Source: Deltaproteobacteria bacterium | GTDB lineage: Bacteria > Desulfobacterota > Dissulfuribacteria > Dissulfuribacterales > QOAL01 | NCBI GenBank assembly: GCA_027028245.1 | Contig: JALVJO010000095.1 | Span: 1 to 35,998 of the forward strand | Reading direction: 5' to 3' | DNA: 35,998 nucleotides | Shown here: in pieces, positions 1 through 7,884 of the stretch | How positions within the stretch are numbered: the first letter of the stretch is position 1 | Layout of the letters: the number at the start of each line of letters is the position of its first letter | Notes under the pieces: generated by a model | What the model was told of the DNA's origin: nothing | What the model saw: the letters and a program-made list of their open reading frames with translations, nothing else | Database searches by the model: none | Program-made: the position numbers and the translations under genes

Positions 1-294
1 CGGCCTGCCATAGCTGCAGCCAGGGTCCTTGAACCAGCCTACCGGATACCTGTGGCAGTGGTCACCAACGGCAATGATGCCGTGGTATTGAGCACTGCTG
101 ACGGAAAGATACTCGGAGAGGGGCTTGGTGCCATTCCATCGCCCCTTGATGCAGATAAGCTGGCCGAAGAACTTGGATTTGAGCCCTTCCCAGAGGAAAA
201 ACGGGAACGTGAGCTGAGGATAATGAATGCCTGCGATAAAGAGATATGCTGTGCAGGCGATCCATGCCCAATACCGGGGGCCTCTGAGGGCTAA
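1..294 (+). CDS. HsdR-N-like (HSDR_N_2) domain protein, 3' end only
   Basis: The reading frame is open from base 1 to a TAA at 292-294, so the 5' end lies outside the window and about 97 codons are visible. The segment around VVTNGNDAVVLSTADGKILG, ending in GLGAIPS, resembles the type I restriction enzyme R-subunit N-terminal domain (HSDR_N_2). That domain has a PD-(D/E)XK-like nuclease fold and is often found as a small stand-alone protein in deltaproteobacteria. The catalytic part would lie upstream and cannot be checked. The tail is cysteine-rich, with CDKEICCAGDPC near the end, which could bind a metal. No hsdM or hsdS gene is visible, so a full restriction system is not supported here. 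The family call is moderately secure; the function is unknown. Confidence 0.55.
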   Translation, partial: RPAIAAARVLEPAYRIPVAVVTNGNDAVVLSTADGKILGEGLGAIPSPLDADKLAEELGFEPFPEEKRERELRIMNACDKEICCAGDPCPIPGASEG

Positions 295-711
295 AAACAT
301 CTTCCTGGCAAGATGCATACGAGATCCCTGGGAAACGGCCTCTTTTTGCTCCACAGGCCTTGTTCTTGAAAAAATATTTGTCTTCCAGAAGCCTATATAT
401 GCGGTCGCGGCCAATTTTGCCAGCTGTCATTTTCAAGTAAAACTGTCTCAACTTTCGGAGTAAATCTTGCGTAGATTTTTATGGTCAATATAAGGAATCT
501 GGCCACCCATTCTGGTGTAGGCAATACTGGTGTTTCCGGTTGCCCTGAAGTGTAAATCAGGCCAATCTCCGGCTGCAAGACGTTACAGCCGGAGGGAAGA
601 CCTATTGAATGGAATAACATCCAGTTCCCGTAAGGGTAAATCCGGTATCAATGGGCACATATCGGTCGCGTATCCAGGCCGGAAAAATCCCAGTAAACGG
701 ACCGCGTTGTT
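295..711. other. Intergenic region with one relic coding tail
   Basis: About 400 bp separate the HsdR-N-like gene from the convergent PEP-CTERM gene. No convincing intact gene was found. The only recognisable content is the minus-strand relic at 448-582. No clear terminator hairpin with a T tract follows either flanking gene. Confidence 0.5.
448..582 (-). pseudogene. Relic coding tail, copy 1 (TGNTS...RMGG family)
   Basis: On the minus strand the frame ending at a TGA at 448-450 reads TGNTSIAYTRMGGQI, then PYIDHKNLRKIYSES and stop. The same frame meets another stop at 583-585 and contains no usable start. A second region at 1640-1816 encodes a clearly related tail (TGNTSALYSRMGGRI, then PPIDHQKLL). 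Because the two share amino-acid-level similarity and a stop at a comparable place, they are probably degraded C-termini of the same unknown gene family. I do not recognise the family. Confidence 0.4.
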
Positions 712-1389
712 TTAGCCTGTCTCGGCCCCCTTTCTTTTCTTTTTTCTAAAAAATGTCCCTATTCCAATTAGACCCGAACCCATGAGCAAGATGGTAGGCG
801 GTACTGGGACTGGAGCAGAGTTTTCAAGGGAGACGTGGAGGTAATATGGTCCGTCATCATAACCGCCGTTATCCCCCGGCCATGGGAAACTATAACCGTG
901 ATCTGCCGCAGCAATCCCAATAATAATCCTGCCGCTTTTTTGATACGGGCTGTTGTTCAATATACCAACAGAAAAGTCATCAGGTGTGTCGATCGTGTCA
1001 GGATTGGTGCTAGCACCTTCGGGTCTGAATGGAGCATCAAAAATGAGATATCCCGTATCGGCCTCAAAGGCAGCCAGCCATATGGTTGAATCGTTATAAT
1101 CGATATCAATAATAAGTCTGGATCCGGCTTTGTAATAAAAGGAAAAATAATCCAGTGTGCCATCTCCAACAGCTTCAACAGTAACGTGGGGGATGGTATT
1201 GCATTCCTGGATATCGCAAATACCGTTTTGGTTATGATCAACCGGATCCAATGAAAAAAAACCGTCCAGGTTCTGCGCTGTGGCACGGGTGTCATTGGGT
1301 TCGGTTTCTGTGATGAGTGATGCCGTGGCGCAGTTTGTAAGAAACAAAAATAAAACCGCAAAAATAAATGTTAAAAAATAAGCCTTCAT
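712..1389 (-). CDS. PEP-CTERM-type exported protein with PPC-like domain
   Basis: This is a 225-residue secreted protein. The start at 1389 is preferred over an upstream in-frame ATG at 1416 because GGAGGG lies just before it. It has a hydrophobic signal peptide (residues 1-24). The motif TEPNDTRATAQNL then resembles the start of bacterial pre-peptidase C-terminal (PPC)-like beta domains, followed by an Asp/Gly/Asn-rich beta-type body. The C-terminus has the tripartite PEP-CTERM architecture: VPVPPTILLMGSG motif, a short hydrophobic helix, then the basic cluster FRKKKRK. Such tails are processed by exosortase and the protein is delivered to the cell surface or exopolysaccharide matrix. No exosortase gene is in the window. 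Tandem palindromes lie about 190-220 bp upstream. The specific function is unknown. Confidence 0.8.
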   Translation of the reverse strand: MKAYFLTFIFAVLFLFLTNCATASLITETEPNDTRATAQNLDGFFSLDPVDHNQNGICDIQECNTIPHVTVEAVGDGTLDYFSFYYKAGSRLIIDIDYNDSTIWLAAFEADTGYLIFDAPFRPEGASTNPDTIDTPDDFSVGILNNSPYQKSGRIIIGIAAADHGYSFPWPGDNGGYDDGPYYLHVSLENSAPVPVPPTILLMGSGLIGIGTFFRKKKRKGAETG

Positions 1390-1575
1390 TTTTCCCTCCT
1401 TTCTCCGTAACGCCAAATCAGAAAAGTAATCGCAATAGAAAGTTTATAATAGATATTTATTCTAAAAACATAAATTTAACATGCAAATACTGCAAAATAA
1501 AGACCAATAAAATTATAATTTTAGTGCTAAAGCTATTTCGAATCGCATCTATAAATGGAAATGATTTTTATGGTT

Positions 1576-1608
1576 GGAAAAATTTTTCCCAAATGGAAAA
1601 GTTTTTCC
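1576..1608. promoter_or_regulatory. Tandem GGAAAA-TTTTTCC palindromes upstream of PEP-CTERM gene
   Basis: Two 14-bp palindromes, GGAAAAATTTTTCC at 1576-1589 and GGAAAAGTTTTTCC at 1595-1608, have centres 19 bp apart, about two helical turns. The second is embedded in the 18-bp near-palindrome ATGGAAAAGTTTTTCCAT. A very similar pair lies upstream of the cytochrome gene (9632-9665). They are best read as candidate binding sites for a dimeric regulator. The regulator is not identified. Confidence 0.4.
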
Positions 1609-1639
1609 ATAGAAAAATGTTCCACTTAACGGTGAAGGC

Positions 1640-1816
1640 TCACTGCGGCATGTCTTCTGTAGTTGGATCCAGTAATTTTTGATGATCAATGGGGGGATAT
1701 TTAATCAGGTCCTCATTGCGACGAATTCGGCCGCCCATTCTGCTGTAGAGGGCACTGGTATTTCCAGTTTTACTTAGTGGCCGGTTTTCATCGGAGCAAG
1801 CAATGACATAGCTGAC
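1640..1816 (-). pseudogene. Relic coding tail, copy 2 (TGNTS...RMGG family)
   Basis: The minus-strand frame between stops at 1817-1819 and 1640-1642 (59 codons) reads SKTGNTSALYSRMGGRIRR, then a short acidic/basic linker, YPPIDHQKLLDPTTEDMPQ and stop. It matches the tail at 448-582 over TGNTS, Y-RMGG-I and P-IDH-L, but is longer between the two blocks. There is no ATG with a ribosome-binding site, so it is called a remnant rather than a gene. The rest of the 1390-1952 gap is AT-rich, contains the palindromes described separately, and holds no other recognised feature. Confidence 0.4.
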
Positions 1817-1952
1817 TTAAACAGCCATTTTCAGCAACAAGATACGCACTGAGTAGGCCATTATATCAGCTGACAAGCAAATCCATTCAACAAGGGCTTG
1901 TGCCATTTGATGACAAGGATTCAGGGCAGGCAAAAGGGGGCCGCCTTAAAGT

Positions 1953-2666
1953 TCACTGGACCGGTATTGTGATGACGACCCTTCTGTTTAAGGCCCTTCC
2001 CGCCGGATTGTCGCTGCCGTCTTTTTTGGTATTCGGGGCAACGGGCCTGGTTTCTCCCCAACCCCTGACCACGAACATGTCAGGCTTCAGGCCCTGCCTC
2101 TTTACGAGCCATGTTTTCACGGCTTCGGCACGCCGTTGGGACAGGCGCTGGTTGTATTCCTGGCTGCCCTTGGAATCCGCATGGCCTTCAATGAGAATTT
2201 TGCTCCTGGCCTTGTTCTTGATTATAAGGGCAACCTTGGCAAGGGTCACACTGGCCTCCGGTTTGATATTGCTCTTGTCAAAGTCAAAAAGCACATCGTT
2301 TTTCAGGTTGATGATTATGGCGGTGTCAGTTGTTTTTGCACCTAGCTCGGACATGACCCGATCAAGGGGAACAACATTCATGTCGATTTTACCTGCACTT
2401 TGGTCGAGCTGTTTCCAGTTTTTCAAGATAGCCGTGTCGGTACCACCACTTATGTCAACGCTGTCGTAATGGATGGGAACTGGGCCTTCACGTTTCAGGT
2501 CAACCACTAGAGGGGCGCCCGCTCCGGTTCGATGTACAGCGTCTTCCGCTTCCCTTTGGGCCTTTTCGAAATCCTCGGATGTCTTCCATTCACCAGCCAT
2601 GGCGAGTGTGACAGAGCCGACAACTATTGCCATAACGGCCCAGACAACGAGGCTTCTCATGGTCAT
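1953..2666 (-). CDS. OmpA-family outer-membrane/peptidoglycan-associated protein
   Basis: This is a 237-residue exported protein with a signal peptide (about residues 1-25, ending LAMAG). Residues about 115-235 form an OmpA-C-like peptidoglycan-binding domain. Visible signatures are LFDFDKSNIKPEA, IEGHADSKGSQEYNQRLSQR and a final NRRVVI. The domain binds meso-diaminopimelate in the cell wall through the conserved Asp of the GHAD segment and the Arg of NRR. The middle part (residues 30-110) has no recognisable domain. Its ATG overlaps the TGA of the preceding gene in the ATGA arrangement, so the two are very probably translationally coupled and may act together. A structural or signalling role at the envelope is likely; the exact role is unknown. 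Confidence 0.85.
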   Translation of the reverse strand: MTMRSLVVWAVMAIVVGSVTLAMAGEWKTSEDFEKAQREAEDAVHRTGAGAPLVVDLKREGPVPIHYDSVDISGGTDTAILKNWKQLDQSAGKIDMNVVPLDRVMSELGAKTTDTAIIINLKNDVLFDFDKSNIKPEASVTLAKVALIIKNKARSKILIEGHADSKGSQEYNQRLSQRRAEAVKTWLVKRQGLKPDMFVVRGWGETRPVAPNTKKDGSDNPAGRALNRRVVITIPVQ

Positions 2667-3223
2667 TTTATTTCCACGTCAAAGGGCGCTGCCTCGGGTA
2701 TCTGGAACTCGATTTCCTGAACGCCCTCTGGCGGCGCTGGAAATTTGAACCAGAGAATCTTTACCGGATGATTTTCATCAAGAATGAGTGCCGGCACCTC
2801 GCCTTTCTTTAAATGCCTATTTACACTCTCTTTATCTACTGGTTCTGCCACGTAATCTCCAACCACGGGAGATGCCAGCCAGTTGCCGTTTTTGTCCTTG
2901 AGCACGTGATATTTTTTTCCGTTGGCAACATAAAATACACTGTTGACCTTGAACTTGATGGAAATCTTGCGGGATGTGAGCTCTATTTTACGCCTCACAT
3001 TCTTGTCGTATTTTCCTTTTTCCTCAAGTGTCAGGGCTTCCCAGGGATGCACGTAGCGGACAGCTATGGTCAGGACACCGTTTCTCACCCTTGCCTTTAC
3101 GAGTTCCACCTTTGATCCGCCTGGACCAAACTGTTCGTCCATGACCTCTTTTCCCATCAACTCATGAAAAGAAGCAGTAAGAAAAATGGCTGCAACCGCT
3201 GCCATAATGATCAGTCTCCTCAT
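2663..3223 (-). CDS. Exported protein coupled to the OmpA-family protein
   Basis: This is a 186-residue protein. The start at 3223 is chosen because AGGAGGAAAGG directly precedes it; a longer in-frame ATG at 3247 lacks such a site. The N-terminus (MRRLIIMAAVAAIFL) is a signal peptide. The mature part looks beta-rich, with alternating hydrophobic strands such as VFYVANGKKYHVLKD, and ends in an acidic/hydrophobic tail. No cysteine or catalytic motif is evident. It overlaps the downstream OmpA-family gene by 4 bp (ATGA), which suggests the products are made in matched amounts and may form an envelope complex. I do not recognise the family. Confidence 0.7.
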   Translation of the reverse strand: MRRLIIMAAVAAIFLTASFHELMGKEVMDEQFGPGGSKVELVKARVRNGVLTIAVRYVHPWEALTLEEKGKYDKNVRRKIELTSRKISIKFKVNSVFYVANGKKYHVLKDKNGNWLASPVVGDYVAEPVDKESVNRHLKKGEVPALILDENHPVKILWFKFPAPPEGVQEIEFQIPEAAPFDVEIK

Positions 3224-3268
3224 TCCTTTCCTCCTTTTTGATTCCATTTACTTAGGGGTTCCAGTGAC

Positions 3269-4171
3269 TCAAAGGATACCCACCACCTCCTGGCGTACCA
3301 CATTTCCGTCCTTCATTTCCACAAAACGAAACTGGTGATCCTTCCTGGCACCCTGGGACACAATGAACCCAAGGGTTGAGATGACCGTCACGTTCCCCTC
3401 TTTGATGACGTTATCCAGGTGCTTATGGCCTGAAAGGGTAAGCCTGAGATTGGGATATTTAAAAAGCCTCTTCTTGACCTCGTCTGCGTTGTTGAGTACG
3501 TACTTGTGGATGTCTGCCTGCTCTTTTCCGCCCCAGAAATTCCAGTAGGGGTGGTGGTTTAAGATGATGAAATGGCGGTCCTTGTTGTTTCTAAGCTGGT
3601 CTTCCACGAAATCAAGGCTTTCCCTGGAAAAAACTCCGTTGTTGTGGTGCTCTATGGTGGTGTCAATGCCAAGGATGGTGTAGTTGCCCTTTTCAAGGCT
3701 CCAGTCCCTTCCAGATACCTTGATGGAGGGTGTGAAAAACATCTTTTCATAGTCTTTCTGGTTCAATGGGTCGGTTTCAGGCTTAGGCGAGGATTCCTTG
3801 TTGCCGCGCACGGAGTACCAGGGGCATTTTAGGCTGTCAGCGATCTTCTTGAAGGTTTCGGCATCCTTCTTACCGGGTACATTGTTGTTGAAATTATCCC
3901 CACCAAAGACCACAAAGTCTGCATTGGGAAAGTCCCTGTTAATCCTTTCAACAAGCATCTCCACCCAGGTGACGGTATCAGGTTTCCCAAGGTCGAGATG
4001 GGTGTCTGTTACGTGCAGGAAGCGAAGATCCGCATCCCTGGAGCTGGATAAGGGCGCATGCCCCTTACTTGCAGTTGCAGGCACACTTCCTATTAATCTT
4101 GAGGCAATGGTGCAGGATGCAAGGCCAAGCATGCCTGTTTTTAAGAAATTCCTTCGTGAAATAGGTTTCAT
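3269..4171 (-). CDS. Tat-exported calcineurin-like metallophosphoesterase
   Basis: This is a 300-residue protein. The start at 4171 follows GGGAGGAAAGAAG; an in-frame ATG 24 bp upstream is less well supported. The N-terminus MKPISRRNFLKTG is a twin-arginine signal, so the protein is probably exported folded with its metals. Metallophosphoesterase blocks are present in order: DTHLD (56-60), GGDN (90-93), GNKE (123-126), NHHP (205-208) and GHKH (248-251). The family uses a dinuclear metal centre to hydrolyse phosphoesters. The usual GNHE/GNHD block has Lys in place of its His here. That His normally assists catalysis, so activity may be altered. Substrate is unknown. The gene is just upstream of the OmpA-coupled pair (45 bp gap) and may be co-transcribed with it. 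Confidence 0.85.
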   Translation of the reverse strand: MKPISRRNFLKTGMLGLASCTIASRLIGSVPATASKGHAPLSSSRDADLRFLHVTDTHLDLGKPDTVTWVEMLVERINRDFPNADFVVFGGDNFNNNVPGKKDAETFKKIADSLKCPWYSVRGNKESSPKPETDPLNQKDYEKMFFTPSIKVSGRDWSLEKGNYTILGIDTTIEHHNNGVFSRESLDFVEDQLRNNKDRHFIILNHHPYWNFWGGKEQADIHKYVLNNADEVKKRLFKYPNLRLTLSGHKHLDNVIKEGNVTVISTLGFIVSQGARKDHQFRFVEMKDGNVVRQEVVGIL

Positions 4172-4626
4172 CTCTTCTTTCCTCCCTTTTGACATTTGTA
4201 AGGCCTTTAAGCAAAAGGCCTACCTTTTTTACATTATGTTTTCTTTTGGGAAATTTCTTCTCCAACAAAGAAGAATTTAATAGGTACTACAATTTTTACC
4301 AGACAAAAGTAGATTCAGTTTTCGGTTTTATGGTTGTTCATGAAAAAATTCTATTTATCTTCTTTTAAATGTTAAAAAGCCCTTGAATCAGCGAGGGAAA
4401 TCCTGGGAAGTTTATTGACATAAGCGGCCTTGGGGCAATTAAACAAGCCTTGGGATAGATATCTTTTTCCATTCTAGGAAAATGCAAACCTCGACGCCCG
4501 GACGACAACCTCTGAAAGGTTCTTGAAGAAAGGTGATTGCTGGTGCACAATGCGGCAAACCTGAAAAGCCGCAGTTATGCCTTCTCTGTATTATTTATTA
4601 TGCCTGCGATACATGGAGAGAAATTT
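4172..4626. other. Divergent intergenic region, metallophosphoesterase / SNF2 helicase
   Basis: This gap of about 450 bp must carry both promoters. A perfect 8-bp inverted repeat, AGGCCTTT-aagc-AAAGGCCT with an extra A in the loop side, lies near 4201-4221, about 30 bp upstream of the metallophosphoesterase start; it could be an operator or leader hairpin. TTGACA at 4415-4420 is a possible -35 for the helicase gene, but the hexamer 17 bp away is a poor -10. Nothing else is recognised. Confidence 0.35.
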
Positions 4627-7600
4627 ATGCAGACCCATACCACTGACATGACCAAGGATCCGTTTTTCTTTGACAGCGAGGCAATGGCCCTCATCGCCGA
4701 TGAGGATGTCATTCGGGAAGGACTTGCCTTTTTTAGGGAACACAGGGTGCTGGACATGGGGCATGATCCGGTTTCAAGGATGCTCTGGGGCAGTATGGAA
4801 CATGATGACGAACAGGTGCTGCCGTACGATACCAGGATTCAGGAAGATGACAAAGGCGGCCTGATTTTTAACTGTTCCTGCGGAGAGTGTGCTGCAGATA
4901 AGGCATGTCTTCATATAGTGGCGCTTTTGTTTTCCTATTCTGACCAGGTTGATGAGACAGACCGGCTCATGAGTGCTACGGACACGGCCCTTAGGGACAG
5001 GATAAAGCGGGGCCGTTCAGAGGTGCGGGTAGAGCCCATGTCGGACAATCCCTGCTATGGGCAGTGGCGCGCCTGGTCCGTGGCATCAACCACCCATTTT
5101 CCCATGAAGTACGAGGTGACAATCCGTTCCCTGAACCGCAGGGCCAACATCTGCACATGCCCTGATTTTGCCAACAACCAGCTTGGGACCTGCAAGCATA
5201 TCGAGGCCGTACTGCACAGGATTTCAAAGCATCCTGACTTTGAAAAATTGCGAAGACAGCCGCCTCCTTTTGCCTACGTCTATCTTTCATGGGAGGCCAA
5301 GGACGGACCTGTTGTCTGCCTGGGGCGCAGGGCTTCTGCACATGATGCAATACAGCCCCTGCTTAATCGCTACTTCGACAGCCAGGGTATATTTCAAGGG
5401 CGCATTCCAGAGGAATTTTTTCTTTTTGCCCAGGCAGCAGAGGACAGGCCGGATATCCATGTTGGACATGACGTTCTGCAGTATGTACGGCACCTTTCAT
5501 CAATTGCCGCACGGGAGGCAAGGGTAGCGGAAATAAGGGGGCTCCTGGCAAGTACGAGGGGGAGGGTTCCGGGCATACATGCAAGGTTATATCCCTATCA
5601 AGTCGAGGGGGTGGCCTTCCTGGCAGGCACCGGCCGTGCACTTCTTGCAGATGACATGGGCCTTGGAAAGACCCTGCAGGCAATTGCGGCTGCAGTGTGG
5701 CTGCGGGAGCACGAGGATGCAAGAAAGACACTCATCATCTGCCCTGCATCCCTTAAACACCAGTGGGCCAGGGAGATAGAACATTTTTCAGGGCTTGAGT
5801 GCCAGGTTGTCCAGGGAAGTCCTGAAACCCGGGGTGTCCAGTACAGGCGCAACTTTGCCTTTTACGTTGTCAACTATGAACTTGTTCTGCGTGATCTTTC
5901 CCTGATAAACGAGGTCCTTGTTCCCGATCTCATTATCCTGGATGAGGCACAGCGCATCAAGAACTGGCGGACAAAAATTGCCAATGCCGTGAAGCTTATC
6001 CAGAGCAGGTATGCATTTGTGCTTTCAGGCACGCCCCTTGAAAACAGACTGGAAGACCTTTACAGCCTCATGCAGGTGGTGGACCCCAAGATCCTCGGCC
6101 CGCTGTGGCGGTACATGGTGGACTTTCACGTCACGGATGAAAGGGGGAGGGTGCTGGGTTATCGCAACCTTTCTCTGCTTAGAAAACGCATTGCACCAGT
6201 GATGCTCCGCAGGGACAGAAAGCTGGTAAGGGACCAGCTGCCGGACAGGATTGTCAAAAAGCTTTCAGTGGCAATGACCCCTAAACAGATAGAACTTCAT
6301 GATTCAGCCATGCAGTCTGCCGGCAGGTTGTCCTGCATTGCCAAGAAAAGACCCCTTACTCCTGCAGAACAGAACCGTCTTATGGCTGCCCTCCAGCAGG
6401 CCCGCATGGCATGCAATGCCGCCGGCCTTGTAGACAAGGAAACGGAGGGTTCCCCAAAGATAGACGAGCTTGCGGCCATACTGGAGGAATTCTGCCTCGG
6501 TTCGGGTCTCAAGGCCGTTGTATTCTCCCAGTGGGAGGCAATGACCCGCATGGTTGAAGCGCGCTTGCGGAGCATGGACATAGGCTTTGTCCGCCTTCAT
6601 GGAGGGGTTCCTACGGCAAAACGCGGGGAACTACTCAATCGTTTTCGGGAGGATGACAGCATTCAGGTATTCATATCCACTGATGCAGGCGGTACGGGGC
6701 TTAATCTCCAGAGTGGCTCTGTGCTGATCAATCTGGATATGCCGTGGAATCCGGCAGTGCTCGAACAGAGAAATGCCCGAATACACCGGCTGGGGCAAAA
6801 TAGGAAGGTTATGATAATCAACATGGTGGCTGCTGATTCCTACGAGGAACATGTACTAAAGCTCCTCAGCGGCAAACAGAATCTGTTTGACAACGTAATT
6901 TCCCAGGATGCAGCCGAGGATGTTGTGGGCATATCCAAGAAACTTCTTGAGACCCTGGTTGACGATCTGGCCGGGGAAGCATCAGATGACTCAACGGCTG
7001 AGGCTGCGGAAAAATCTGAGGAAGCCGAGCCTCTTGGGGAAATACGCACCGCAGAAGGTTTTAGAAAATCAGGCCAGGAGAAAGATGAAGGGCTTGAAGA
7101 AGCAATTACCCTTTGTATTGAGGAACTGCAGAAGGAATTCGGGTTCCGGATCGAACGCATCCTTGGTGCCGGCGGCGGCCTCATGGTGGTCCTGGATCAC
7201 GTCGATGAGCATGCAGATGAATTTGCTGAGCAACTTTCAACCAAGGTGCCTGTTGCGGTGGTTGACCAGAGGACGTTAAGAGGGCTTGAGCGCCTCTCCG
7301 GCGCTTCTCCTGTGGCCGCAGCCAGGGTCCTTTATGCCGCGGAAGGCAGCGGTGGGGACGGGTCGCCAAGATGCCGTCTGGCCAGGCTGGCGGAAGAAAA
7401 ACTCAAGGCCGCTGCAATACTGGTGGATCAGGAGTGTTCCGAAGGTGCAGCCGAGCTGCTGCTTTCCTCTCTTTTATCAGCGGCAGGGGCAAGGGCAGGG
7501 CTTGAAGCGCCGCCTTCTCCAGAAAATGCCGGGGTTTGGATCTATGAAAAGGCCGTGCCCGCCGGGATCCTCCATCAGGATGAGGCAGCGCTGATCATGC

Positions 7601-7689
7601 GTGCAATGGCCCTGGCACAGGCCCATTCAGTCCCTGACAAATTGATCCGTCAACTGCTGGACGAGGTTGATGTTTTTGTAAACGGCTGA
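4627..7689 (+). CDS. SNF2-family DEAD-like helicase with two SWIM zinc fingers
   Basis: This is a 1020-residue ATP-dependent DNA translocase. The ATG at 4627 is preceded by GGAGAG at good spacing; an in-frame TTG at 4537 would add 30 residues and is less likely. Two SWIM-type zinc motifs lie at the N-terminus: C83-x-C85...C94-x-H96 and C176-x-C178...C189-x-H191. The SNF2 N-lobe follows, with DDMGLGKT (342-349, Walker A), DEAQ (439-442) and LSGTPLENRLEDLYS. The C-lobe has VFSQWEAM, GGTGLNLQ (about 688-695) and QRNARIHRLGQ. The C-terminal stretch of about 240 residues, after the glutamate-rich linker, has no domain I recognise. SWIM fingers bind DNA or proteins. SNF2 proteins of this type are thought to remodel protein-DNA complexes or act in repair or defence; none of these is proven here. 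The gene stands alone. Confidence 0.92.
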   Translation: MQTHTTDMTKDPFFFDSEAMALIADEDVIREGLAFFREHRVLDMGHDPVSRMLWGSMEHDDEQVLPYDTRIQEDDKGGLIFNCSCGECAADKACLHIVALLFSYSDQVDETDRLMSATDTALRDRIKRGRSEVRVEPMSDNPCYGQWRAWSVASTTHFPMKYEVTIRSLNRRANICTCPDFANNQLGTCKHIEAVLHRISKHPDFEKLRRQPPPFAYVYLSWEAKDGPVVCLGRRASAHDAIQPLLNRYFDSQGIFQGRIPEEFFLFAQAAEDRPDIHVGHDVLQYVRHLSSIAAREARVAEIRGLLASTRGRVPGIHARLYPYQVEGVAFLAGTGRALLADDMGLGKTLQAIAAAVWLREHEDARKTLIICPASLKHQWAREIEHFSGLECQVVQGSPETRGVQYRRNFAFYVVNYELVLRDLSLINEVLVPDLIILDEAQRIKNWRTKIANAVKLIQSRYAFVLSGTPLENRLEDLYSLMQVVDPKILGPLWRYMVDFHVTDERGRVLGYRNLSLLRKRIAPVMLRRDRKLVRDQLPDRIVKKLSVAMTPKQIELHDSAMQSAGRLSCIAKKRPLTPAEQNRLMAALQQARMACNAAGLVDKETEGSPKIDELAAILEEFCLGSGLKAVVFSQWEAMTRMVEARLRSMDIGFVRLHGGVPTAKRGELLNRFREDDSIQVFISTDAGGTGLNLQSGSVLINLDMPWNPAVLEQRNARIHRLGQNRKVMIINMVAADSYEEHVLKLLSGKQNLFDNVISQDAAEDVVGISKKLLETLVDDLAGEASDDSTAEAAEKSEEAEPLGEIRTAEGFRKSGQEKDEGLEEAITLCIEELQKEFGFRIERILGAGGGLMVVLDHVDEHADEFAEQLSTKVPVAVVDQRTLRGLERLSGASPVAAARVLYAAEGSGGDGSPRCRLARLAEEKLKAAAILVDQECSEGAAELLLSSLLSAAGARAGLEAPPSPENAGVWIYEKAVPAGILHQDEAALIMRAMALAQAHSVPDKLIRQLLDEVDVFVNG

Positions 7690-7837
7690 AGTGAGACGGC
7701 AAAAAATTGCCTTTTATTGCACTTCATCAAAACATCTTGTTGCCATACAGGGCTACCCAGTTTTTTGCAGAAAACCTGTTTTGCATTCGGCTCTTTGCCT
7801 AATTAATCTGCATCTCTTTAATCAGCTTGTGGTGAAG

Positions 7838-7873
7838 AGGGGCAAAGAGTCTTTCCACTTAATCTTTGCCCCC
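7838..7873. terminator. Hairpin between convergent SNF2 and cytochrome genes
   Basis: GGGGCAAAGA and TCTTTGCCCC pair perfectly around a 14-nt loop. The hairpin sits between the SNF2 stop (7689) and the cytochrome stop (7885), where a shared terminator would be expected. It lacks a clear T tract on either strand, so it could instead be an mRNA-stabilising 3' hairpin. Confidence 0.4.
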
Positions 7874-7884
7874 GAAGAATTGAC

